This document shows positions 36,184-43,090 of a stretch of DNA of 64,000 nt, piece by piece. Every line of letters starts with the position of its first letter. Position 1 is the first letter of the stretch. Source of the stretch: DASWTL01 sp035575925. Its GTDB lineage: Bacteria > Bacteroidota > Bacteroidia > Sphingobacteriales > Sphingobacteriaceae. Below the pieces are notes generated by a model. That model was not told where the DNA came from and ran no database searches. It saw only the letters and a program-made list of their open reading frames with translations. A program made the position numbers and the translations under genes. The DNA lies in assembly GCA_035575925.1 (NCBI GenBank), contig DATLXK010000070.1, positions 1-64,000 on the forward strand, read 5' to 3'.

Positions 36184-37141
36184 GTTGGGTATATAAATAA
36201 TCGACAACTTTTTGTGCATTTAGACTTCGGTTACCCAAACCTTTTAGTTTCGCTTCCAGGCTTTTTTGCAGTTGAAGAATTCCATCAAATGTAGTGACGC
36301 CTTTCTTTGCGGTTTCTATAATTCCAGTTAAGAAAAATTTCAACCATTGGTTGATGTTGTTTTGAGTCCTGGCCAGCATCAAGTTGTCATAATAAAGTTG
36401 CCTGTTATTTTCGAAAAAGTCAGAAAGATATAAGATAGGTTGTTTAATAACCCCTTTGCTCACCAGATAAATTGTAATAAGGAGCCTGCCTACCCGGCCG
36501 TTTCCATCTAGAAACGGGTGAATGGTTTCAAATTGATAATGAATAATAGCAATTTTGATAAGATCGGGCGACGGGTTTAAGTCATCATTTGCAAATTTTT
36601 CAAGATCAGACATAAGATCATCGATCGAGGTATGTACCGGCGGAATAAAAATTGCATCATTTAAAGTTGCACCACCAATCCAGTTCTGACTGCTTCGATA
36701 TTCTCCCGGGAGCTTATGTTCTCCTCTAACTCCTTGCAATAAAATCTTATGAGTTTGTTTAATTAACCGAGAAGAAAAGGGTAGGCGGTGTAGTAACTTT
36801 ACAGCTTCGTTCATTGCACTTATGTAATTCTGAACCTCTTCCCAATCACCTCTTTTCTCCGCAGTTATTTCTTCTTTACTTAAAAAGGCCTCCTCCATAT
36901 TGGTTTGGGTTCCTTCGATTTTAGAAGATTGAGTCGCTTCCTTGGCAATATGCATTCTTATAAATAATTCTATGTTCACATATTCTGAATACATATCAAG
37001 CCGTCCTAAATGTCTATCAGCTCTACTCAATAATTGTATTACCTCCATATCATCAAGATGCCATACTCTGTTGATAGGGTTAGGTTGAAAGCTTTTATAA
37101 TACCCTTGGTTGATTTGCTTTCCTGACTCGTATTTGTTCAT
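36017..37141 (-). CDS. Fic family protein (AMPylase-type) with C-terminal winged helix
   Basis: The 374-residue protein has a Fic_N-like N-terminus containing SSKIEGT (about 77-83), the [S/T]xxxE[G/N] inhibitory helix of class II Fic proteins. The Fic core carries HPFLDGNGRVGRLL (about 207-220), complete with catalytic His and the anion-binding Asn, Gly and Arg residues. The last about 75 residues look like a winged-helix DNA-binding domain (NVAKVEAIIQKSYVTAYKLI). Family members transfer AMP or other nucleotides to proteins. Three evenly spaced 26-bp palindromes upstream suggest that the C-terminal domain or a partner regulates the promoter. Its 3' end is duplicated at the right edge of the island. 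Confidence 0.9.
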   Translation of the reverse strand: MNKYESGKQINQGYYKSFQPNPINRVWHLDDMEVIQLLSRADRHLGRLDMYSEYVNIELFIRMHIAKEATQSSKIEGTQTNMEEAFLSKEEITAEKRGDWEEVQNYISAMNEAVKLLHRLPFSSRLIKQTHKILLQGVRGEHKLPGEYRSSQNWIGGATLNDAIFIPPVHTSIDDLMSDLEKFANDDLNPSPDLIKIAIIHYQFETIHPFLDGNGRVGRLLITIYLVSKGVIKQPILYLSDFFENNRQLYYDNLMLARTQNNINQWLKFFLTGIIETAKKGVTTFDGILQLQKSLEAKLKGLGNRSLNAQKVVDYLYTQPVINVAKVEAIIQKSYVTAYKLINDLEQLEILREISGAQRNKLYVFNDYFDLFKK

Positions 37142-37152
37142 CTTTTCCTAAA

Positions 37153-37260
37153 CTTAAATAAAGATATGATTATTTAAGAAAACAGCAAAAAAACTTAAAT
37201 AAGAAAAGTGGTATTTAAGTTTTGGCCTACTTTTCTTAACTAAGGGAAGTGTTATTTAAG
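37153..37260 (-). promoter_or_regulatory. Three 26-bp palindromes with 41-bp period before fic1
   Basis: The palindromes are at 37153-37178, 37194-37219 and 37235-37260. Each has arms CTTAA(A/C)TAA and (T/G)TATTTAAG around an 8-base spacer. Start-to-start distance is exactly 41 bp in both cases, about four helical turns, so the sites face the same side of the DNA. They lie directly upstream of fic1 and after orf98 and are probable operators for a dimeric regulator, possibly Fic1 itself. Confidence 0.7.
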
Positions 37261-37310
37261 AATGAGAAATATTCCTCTGCTGTAATAATCAATTATCTGT
37301 CACCTGCCTC

Positions 37311-37607
37311 TTATTTTAACAACCCCACATGCAACAATAAACCTAATGCCGGTGAATGTGTGCGGGGTACATAAGGTTTGAAGTTTGCCGTTTTAAAGTC
37401 ATTTAGTTCTTTATAAGCCATCAAAACTCCTTTTAAATCCATTTTCCAATTTTTACCTGATGATTTTCTTATGAAGTTCATGGATGAACCGATAATGGAA
37501 ATTACTTCGTATTGCTTTCCTCTAAGACTTTTAAAAGTTTTTAAAGGCATTCCCAAATCAGAGAAATCGCTATAGGTGATTTTTGGCTGGCTCTTTTTAT
37601 AGTTCAT
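37311..37607 (-). CDS. Small protein of unknown function coupled to an hsdS tail (orf98)
   Basis: The 98-residue basic protein is not recognised. It has no signal peptide or membrane segment and ends in a hydrophobic stretch (SPALGLLLHVGLLK). Its ATG (37607) lies inside the last codons of an hsdS-tail fragment, with an 11-bp overlap (ATGAACTATAA). It was therefore probably the translationally coupled gene after an earlier hsdS and part of the restriction-modification operon. A role beside the RM system is inferred only from this coupling. Confidence 0.55.
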   Translation of the reverse strand: MNYKKSQPKITYSDFSDLGMPLKTFKSLRGKQYEVISIIGSSMNFIRKSSGKNWKMDLKGVLMAYKELNDFKTANFKPYVPRTHSPALGLLLHVGLLK

Positions 37608-37754
37608 TTCTATTTAAGTTGTACGCTGTCTCCCCCTCTGCAACCATTCCCAATGTCTCCTCAACTTCTTTATAAGCCCCAGCAACCTTTACCTGCCCAT
37701 TCATTAACATAGGCAATAACCAATCTCTTAAGGAAGCTAGTTCTTGGTTTTGTT
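37597..37754 (-). pseudogene. hsdS 3'-end fragment
   Basis: About 52 codons match the C-terminus of the intact hsdS: NQELASLRDWLLPMLMNGQ, then VKV-AYKEVEE-LGMVAEGE. The aligned DNA (roughly 37632-37754 against 38750-38872) differs at about 9 of 122 positions, so it is a diverged allele rather than a fresh copy. Its own tail (YNLNRNEL) differs from that of the intact gene (VDYKLTK). It has no start and is the remnant of an older hsdS, separated from its body by the TIR gene. Confidence 0.85.
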
Positions 37755-37786
37755 CCTAAATACTTTTGTTTTAATGCACTTACCTA

Positions 37787-38722
37787 TTATGAAACACCAA
37801 CCTGTTTTATAAACTCATTCCATATCTTTTCGGCTATTTGTTTGTCGGTTAGTGGTTCTTCACCTCGGGAATGCATAACATTTCTATGCTCCCAATAAAG
37901 ACTATAATCATCTTGTTGGATTGAAAATGTCTTATCTAAGCTTATTGTATTCTGTGGTAGTTGTTGCGTAAAACTGTAACTTAAATCCCCTCCAAATCCA
38001 AAATTTTCTCTTCCTAAACAATACACGGTGATATAGGCATCTTTAAGATTACCTTTGTTGGAAATCAAACAGCTAAATACTTTCTTTTCTTCTTCTAAAA
38101 ATCTTCCTTGGAGATTTTCTATTCCATTAAATTCGGCTATGGCTGCTTTAAAATAGTTTTTAATGCTCTCAAAGCTTTCCTCCTTAAAATCTAATATATC
38201 AACTTCAGTGAATATTTTTTCAGCTTTGTAATTTCTGCCAAATGCTACCGGATGAGTACTATAAACAGATTTTTCATCTAAACGAACCAAATTTCGGGAA
38301 AGTAATTTTCGAAATTCTTGAGTGATATTTAGAAATGCAGTATTTATATTTTGCCAGTCTGCGACTGGTTTTCCATCGGTTGGAAGAGCTTTGAATTCTT
38401 TAAACGGGGTTGCCAACCATTCGCACGGCTCGACAATAATTGGAACAATGGTTATTTCCCCATCTTTAAACATTCTAAATGCATGATTAAATTCTTTTTC
38501 ATAGCAATAATAGGAAGCGATATATTCTGGGCTTAACATAGCAACAAACAAGTCGGAACTTGTTAAATTATCTAAAATTTCTTTATCTAAAGAAGTACCA
38601 GCCACAAGTTCCTGGTCTGTCCATGACGATAATAACTTCTCTCTTTTTAAATTAGTTAAATGGATTTCTAATTTATCTAACATCGCCTTATCAGCATGGC
38701 TATAGGAAATAAATGCTTTCAT
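37787..38722 (-). CDS. TIR-domain protein in the type I RM operon
   Basis: The 311-residue protein has an N-terminal TIR domain (about 1-140). It opens MKAFISYSHADKAMLDKLEI, has SWTDQELVAGTSLDKEI as box 2 region and SPEYIASYYCYEKEF with the Glu that is catalytic in NAD-cleaving bacterial TIR domains. The C-terminal half (about 165-311) is unrecognised, contains aromatic-rich strands (ENFGFGGDLSYSFTQQL) and could be a sensor or target-binding domain. The start lies one base after the hsdS stop, so it is translated with the RM specificity gene. TIR proteins often act in anti-phage defence by NAD+ depletion; a link to the RM system here is inferred from the coupling. Confidence 0.85.
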   Translation of the reverse strand: MKAFISYSHADKAMLDKLEIHLTNLKREKLLSSWTDQELVAGTSLDKEILDNLTSSDLFVAMLSPEYIASYYCYEKEFNHAFRMFKDGEITIVPIIVEPCEWLATPFKEFKALPTDGKPVADWQNINTAFLNITQEFRKLLSRNLVRLDEKSVYSTHPVAFGRNYKAEKIFTEVDILDFKEESFESIKNYFKAAIAEFNGIENLQGRFLEEEKKVFSCLISNKGNLKDAYITVYCLGRENFGFGGDLSYSFTQQLPQNTISLDKTFSIQQDDYSLYWEHRNVMHSRGEEPLTDKQIAEKIWNEFIKQVGVS

Positions 38723-38723
38723 G

Positions 38724-40049
38724 TTATTTAGTTAATTTATAGTCAACTTCCCCCTCCGCAACCATACCCAATTTTTCCTCAACTTCTTTATAAGCCTCAA
38801 CAACTTTTACCTGCCCATTCATTAACATAGGCAATAACCAATCTCTTAAGGATGCGAGTTCTTGGTTTTGTTGAGAATTATTCAAGATTTTTTGAAAGAT
38901 GTTGTCAATTTGTAGATTGAAAGTTTCCAATATTTTAGATTCTGGAAGAATAACATTAAAACTGATTAATACTTGCTGATTAACGTTTTGCATTATTGTA
39001 CCATTTGACTGACTGGTTATGTTTTTCTCAAAATCCTTTAGATTGAAATATAGCAAGTTTAAATTTTCAATATTAGTGACTGTGAGACAGATAATAAAGC
39101 CACAGTAGATAGTATTGGTTTTGTAACCTCTTATCAATCTTGTAGCACCAGGTGTTCCACTTCTTGCGATTATTATTGACCTATCATCAACCAAATATTT
39201 ATTAATTTCTATCTGATTTAATTCGAGTTCATCTAGGTATTCGTTTTCTATAAAAATAGTTGATTTGGAAATGTTCCTAACATTTATAATTCTAGCTAGA
39301 CTATCTCCTTTTTCTTTTGGGTTATAATTAATTCCGTTTTTAAAAGCAGATAAATCCCCCAAATTCTTCACCTCCCACCCCTTCGGAATCTCTCTTTTCA
39401 ATACCTCATCATAAATCATTTCGCCACCTGATGATTTATAAGGTTTACCTTCTGCATTCGGAAAATCAAACTGCACAAACCAATAGTCATACAAAGTTTT
39501 GGCTATTGCCTCTAACTCTGCATTGATTTTATTGTTCAGCTCTATTTTATCGTCCAAAGCGGAAAGAACTTTTACAAGCAAATCTTGCTGGTTCCTTTTT
39601 ATTAACGGTATTGGACAGTCAGCAAATGTTTGAGCATTAATATTCCCTCGAGTACTTCCAGTAGATAAGTTTTTTACCCATTGTTTGTACTCCTCACTAA
39701 TAGTGAAATACTTTAAAAATTTCGGATTTACCTTATTATAATCAAGACCATATTTTATTAAGAAACCTGCGAAGGCTAATACACCATTTTTATCCTCGTG
39801 AAAATATGTTCGACCCGTAGAATTTCCTGTTCGGGCGAATACAATATCTCCATCGTTTAAAATGTACTTATCTAAATCGTCTGACGAAACGGATTTTTTA
39901 TCATTGTTAAGCAGATTTCCTTTATCATCTATATCACTTATTCTAAGGTATCTTACTTTTTCCTCCGAAAACTTCTCTGCAGATGCAGGAATGCCGTATT
40001 TACCAATGTGTTCAGGCAAGCATAGTTCTCTAAGTCTAACTTTCTTCAT
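38724..40049 (-). CDS. hsdS: Type I restriction-modification specificity subunit HsdS
   Basis: The 441-residue protein has the two-TRD layout. TRD1 spans about 1-150. The central conserved helix region NKINAELEAIAKTLYDYWFV leads into QFDFPNAEGKPYKSSGGEM. TRD2 (about 215-370, PKGWEVKNLGDLSAFKNG at its start) is followed by a distal conserved helix (QNQELASLRDWLLPMLMNGQ). HsdS chooses the bipartite DNA target for both HsdM and HsdR. Its start overlaps a 51-codon hsdM-tail fragment, and its 3' end is closely similar to the fragment at 37597, evidence that it arrived by cassette exchange. Confidence 0.93.
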   Translation of the reverse strand: MKKVRLRELCLPEHIGKYGIPASAEKFSEEKVRYLRISDIDDKGNLLNNDKKSVSSDDLDKYILNDGDIVFARTGNSTGRTYFHEDKNGVLAFAGFLIKYGLDYNKVNPKFLKYFTISEEYKQWVKNLSTGSTRGNINAQTFADCPIPLIKRNQQDLLVKVLSALDDKIELNNKINAELEAIAKTLYDYWFVQFDFPNAEGKPYKSSGGEMIYDEVLKREIPKGWEVKNLGDLSAFKNGINYNPKEKGDSLARIINVRNISKSTIFIENEYLDELELNQIEINKYLVDDRSIIIARSGTPGATRLIRGYKTNTIYCGFIICLTVTNIENLNLLYFNLKDFEKNITSQSNGTIMQNVNQQVLISFNVILPESKILETFNLQIDNIFQKILNNSQQNQELASLRDWLLPMLMNGQVKVVEAYKEVEEKLGMVAEGEVDYKLTK

Positions 40050-40191
40050 AGCCTAAACCTTTTAACTGGTTCTGAATTTCAACATCTAGAAGATTTCCTT
40101 CAACAAACAAAGCACTTAGATTACTCTCAAAGCCCTGCATCTTCATTTTAAAATCCTCTATCCTAATCCCATGATATTTATTTTCAATCAT
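40036..40191 (-). pseudogene. hsdM 3'-end fragment upstream of hsdS
   Basis: A 51-codon frame (MIENKYHGIRIEDFKMKMQG, then FESNLSALFVEG...) aligns with the last about 50 residues of the intact HsdM (ITADEFKAKMQGFSNNLESL...). Only about half the residues are identical, so it derives from a different hsdM allele. Its stop overlaps the hsdS start by 14 bp, the normal hsdM-hsdS junction. It most likely marks the left breakpoint of a transferred hsdM'-hsdS-TIR block. It has an ATG, so translation as a mini-protein cannot be excluded. Confidence 0.7.
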
Positions 40192-40196
40192 CTCTA

Positions 40197-40315
40197 ATTA
40201 ATTTTACATAACATTAGTAAACAACGTATAATTAAATGTTACATTTGTGGCGTTCTTTACCTTCGGTCTGGAATCTACAAAGGTCTTAAACGTTGAACCC
40301 GAATCAACGTTTTTT
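40197..40315. other. Gap between orf151 and the hsdM fragment, with a stem-loop and an open stretch
   Basis: An inverted repeat (AACGTTGA ... TCAACGTT) directly follows the orf151 stop. On the minus strand a frame is open from there to a TAA at 40206-40204 (VDSGSTFKTFVDSRPKVKNA, then TNVTFNYTLFTNVM). This could be the C-terminus of an unrelated gene caught in the rearrangement, but it was not identified. Confidence 0.35.
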
Positions 40316-40771
40316 TTATGCCTTATCGCCAAAAAACTCTTTCGTTTTTATAAAATCTGGCGAGTTTAAAATATTTGTTATATCATCTTTTTCATAAGCC
40401 GTAACAAACTTACCTTTCAAAAGTGCTGTAAAGCGAATGACTACCACATAATTGCCTTTAACAATTGCTAACCGCCTATCTTCAAAATAGCTTTTTGTTT
40501 GATTATCCCATCCTTGTTTTAAGAGGGCGGAAGCATCTTTTAATGTTTCTTTTATCCAGTATATTTTTTCTAATCTATTGTATGAAAGTATGGATTTATC
40601 TTTCGCTACCCTGTTAGCGCTTTCAAAAAAAGCGTGGTCAAACATATCTGCATAGAAACGCACACTCACGCCATCAAAAGTAATAACAGGCTTTAAGCAG
40701 TATTCATTCTCCCAGATATTCCTTAAATCTGTTTCTACAAGCTCATGTGCTTTAATCTTTTTATAAGGCAT
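40316..40771 (-). CDS. Uncharacterised protein, possibly a barnase/EndoU/RelE-like nuclease fold (orf151)
   Basis: The 151-residue protein has a C-terminal half (about 80-145) with the pattern KSYFEDRRLAIVKGNYVVVI, RFTALLKGKFVTAYE and 'spacer' charged residues. This resembles the strand arrangement of phage-borne barnase-EndoU-colicin-RelE (PBECR) nucleases, but it is a visual similarity only. The start abuts the DUF3800 stop with no gap, and the gene is in the hsdR-hsdM-DUF3800 operon. A defence or toxin role is inferred from context. Confidence 0.6.
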   Translation of the reverse strand: MPYKKIKAHELVETDLRNIWENEYCLKPVITFDGVSVRFYADMFDHAFFESANRVAKDKSILSYNRLEKIYWIKETLKDASALLKQGWDNQTKSYFEDRRLAIVKGNYVVVIRFTALLKGKFVTAYEKDDITNILNSPDFIKTKEFFGDKA

Positions 40772-41467
40772 TTACCACCCTCCTCCAAGATTGATTTTAA
40801 AAACGTTAAATTTTTCTTCCCATTTAGCGGTTGGTGCAATTTCTTTAGATAAATATTTACTCTCTACATATGATATTAAATCTAGTTTGGCTTTGCTGGT
40901 GGCTTCCTTATTGAATTTAGACACTACCAAACCTGTTAAAATATCAGCCAGTTGAATACCCAAAGATTGCTCTGAAGGTAAACCTTGTACCTGCTTAACT
41001 TCCGAAGTTAGGTTTGATAAATCGAGCATTTCTTTTAATTCTTTTAACCTGCCCTTATTTCTGTTTTCTTTTAAGTCGGCAAATATGCTGTACGAATTAA
41101 AATCAAACAACCAATGTTTTATTAACTGGTAATAAAACTTGTAGAAACCCAGTTCAGGGTCGGCATTGTTGAATTTGATATGGTCAATTTTATTTGCTTC
41201 TATCAAAATAACCCGAAAGCGTAAATAACCCGAGTTAAAATAGTAATCAATAACTTCTTTATATAAATTATAATAGGCAGGAGATACTTTTTTCCATTTC
41301 AACTCACCTTTAATTTCATATTTATTTTTAATAACAGCCAAGCCATTTTTTAAACTTTCTCTATGCTCTGCCGGAAGCCATATACCTCCAATACCCATGT
41401 ATAAATGAGCATCCTGTTTAGCTATAGCTTCTAAAGAGCTTTCGTCGCAAAAAATTTCAAATTCCAT
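40772..41467 (-). CDS. DUF3800 domain protein
   Basis: The 231-residue protein matches the DUF3800 pattern. The N-terminal FCDESS motif carries the first acidic residues, followed by GIGGIWLP, ELKWKKVS, a mid-protein FADLKENRNKGR and QLADILTGLV near residue 190. The acidic residues are arranged as in an RNase H-like nuclease fold, which has been suggested for this family; its biochemistry is not established. It begins 4 bp after hsdM and ends against orf151. DUF3800 genes recur in phage-defence and mobile contexts, so an accessory defence function is plausible. Confidence 0.8.
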   Translation of the reverse strand: MEFEIFCDESSLEAIAKQDAHLYMGIGGIWLPAEHRESLKNGLAVIKNKYEIKGELKWKKVSPAYYNLYKEVIDYYFNSGYLRFRVILIEANKIDHIKFNNADPELGFYKFYYQLIKHWLFDFNSYSIFADLKENRNKGRLKELKEMLDLSNLTSEVKQVQGLPSEQSLGIQLADILTGLVVSKFNKEATSKAKLDLISYVESKYLSKEIAPTAKWEEKFNVFKINLGGGW

Positions 41468-41470
41468 TTT

Positions 41471-43090
41471 TTAGTTGCTAAAATTTAAGCTTGCAACCTG
41501 CTTCTTAATTTCCTCATCTAATTTGGAAGACTCCCCAAACAAACTCTCTAAATTATTGCTGAATCCCTGCATCTTCGCTTTAAACTCATCAGCAGTAATA
41601 TCCACATAATCAATCTTCACTTCAAAATACTGCCCAGCAGAGAAAGAATAGTTTTTGGCTTTAACTTCTTCGGCAGATACTACTACACTAAAATCATCTT
41701 CGGCCAATTTCTCATTCATCGCATTAATAATGCGTTGTTCTTCTGTGGGTGTAAGAACGGTACGTTGGTTTTTGCCCTCTTTAATAGTATCGCCTAGTTT
41801 ACTGGCATCTACCAATACAATATGCTCTGCATCAGCCCGGTTATCTAAAAACAATACACTTACGTTGGTGCCGGTGCTGGCAAAAATATTACTAGGCATA
41901 CTTACCACGCCACGCAATAGTTTACGCTCTATCATGGCTTCCCGTATTTTACGCTCTATTCCACTTTGTGCGGTAATAAAACCGGTGGGTACTACAATGG
42001 CGCCTTTACCTTTTTCACTTAAACTGTACATAATGTGCTGTATAAACAGCAGGTAAATGGACATGCTTTCTTTTTTGGCTTTCGGAATATTGGGTATGCC
42101 GGCAAAAAAGCGGGTCTTGTTAATGTCTTTATCCAGTGCAACGCTAAAATCAGAGAAGTCGAGCTTAAAGGGCGGATTGGAAACAATGTAATCGAATTTC
42201 TCTTCCCTGTAATAAGGCTCTAAAATGGTATTGCCTTTAATAATATGCGGGATGCTATGGCTTAAATTATTTAACACCAAATTTAGGCGCAGCATATTGC
42301 TGGACTTTTGCGAAATATCTTCACTATATATACTGCAATTATCTTCGCCAATGGCATGTGCAATGTTCATGAGCAAAGTGCCCGAACCCGCACTCGGGTC
42401 GTACACTCTTACGCCTTTTGGTTTGTCGTTCACCATAATAGAAGCCATAATACGGGCAACGGCATGTGGGGTATAATATTCGGCATATTTACCGCCACTA
42501 TCTGTATTGTAATCTTTAATCAGGTATTCAAAAATGGTGGCAAAGAAATCATATTTCTCGCCAAACATTCCCTCAAAACTAAACTCGAACAATTTACTAA
42601 TGAGTGCTTTACAAAAAGCATCCCGTTGAGAAGAGTCGCTAATAAACTGGCTCAACTCATCAAACATTTTATCTTTTGCGCCACTGGCAGATTTTACTGA
42701 ATAAATCTCTGCGTTGTTGATGCTTATTTCACGCAGCGTATCATCAAACAGCTTGGCAAAATCGTTGCTGTTTTGCTTATTGTGCAAATAGGTAATGGTT
42801 TGGTGTGGATATAATTGAGGTGTATTAGCGTCTATAAAAGCCAGTAAAAAATTGTATTGTTCCTCATCCAGTGCTTCTAAAGCTTCCTGAAAATTGTCTG
42901 CTTGCCCTAGTTTATAATCCTCAATTTTTTTGGCTTCGTAGGCAAACTTATCGTTCATAAACTTATACAGAAAAACCTGCGTAATAATTTTGAACTCGTT
43001 GCCATCGTTACCCAAACCATAATTGGCACAGACGCTTTTGAGGCTATCAATCAGCTGTTTGGTTTTGGTGATAAATGTTAAGTTGGTCAT
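41471..43090 (-). CDS. hsdM: Type I restriction-modification DNA methyltransferase HsdM
   Basis: The 539-residue N6-adenine methyltransferase has an N-terminal helical HsdM_N domain (about 8-150). The SAM-binding motif I is VYDPSAGSGTLLMNIA, the catalytic motif IV is IVSNPPFKLDF, and a C-terminal region contacts HsdS. It methylates adenine in the target set by HsdS. The start follows the hsdR stop without a gap and the stop lies 4 bp before the DUF3800 gene, so the four genes form one operon. Confidence 0.95.
   Translation of the reverse strand: MTNLTFITKTKQLIDSLKSVCANYGLGNDGNEFKIITQVFLYKFMNDKFAYEAKKIEDYKLGQADNFQEALEALDEEQYNFLLAFIDANTPQLYPHQTITYLHNKQNSNDFAKLFDDTLREISINNAEIYSVKSASGAKDKMFDELSQFISDSSQRDAFCKALISKLFEFSFEGMFGEKYDFFATIFEYLIKDYNTDSGGKYAEYYTPHAVARIMASIMVNDKPKGVRVYDPSAGSGTLLMNIAHAIGEDNCSIYSEDISQKSSNMLRLNLVLNNLSHSIPHIIKGNTILEPYYREEKFDYIVSNPPFKLDFSDFSVALDKDINKTRFFAGIPNIPKAKKESMSIYLLFIQHIMYSLSEKGKGAIVVPTGFITAQSGIERKIREAMIERKLLRGVVSMPSNIFASTGTNVSVLFLDNRADAEHIVLVDASKLGDTIKEGKNQRTVLTPTEEQRIINAMNEKLAEDDFSVVVSAEEVKAKNYSFSAGQYFEVKIDYVDITADEFKAKMQGFSNNLESLFGESSKLDEEIKKQVASLNFSN

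Noticed and set aside
37153..37260. Regularly spaced repeats resembling a short CRISPR array
   Set aside because: The units are palindromes with only about 15 bp between them, AT-rich, directly at a promoter and without cas genes. Operators are the better reading. No CRISPR array was seen anywhere in the window.
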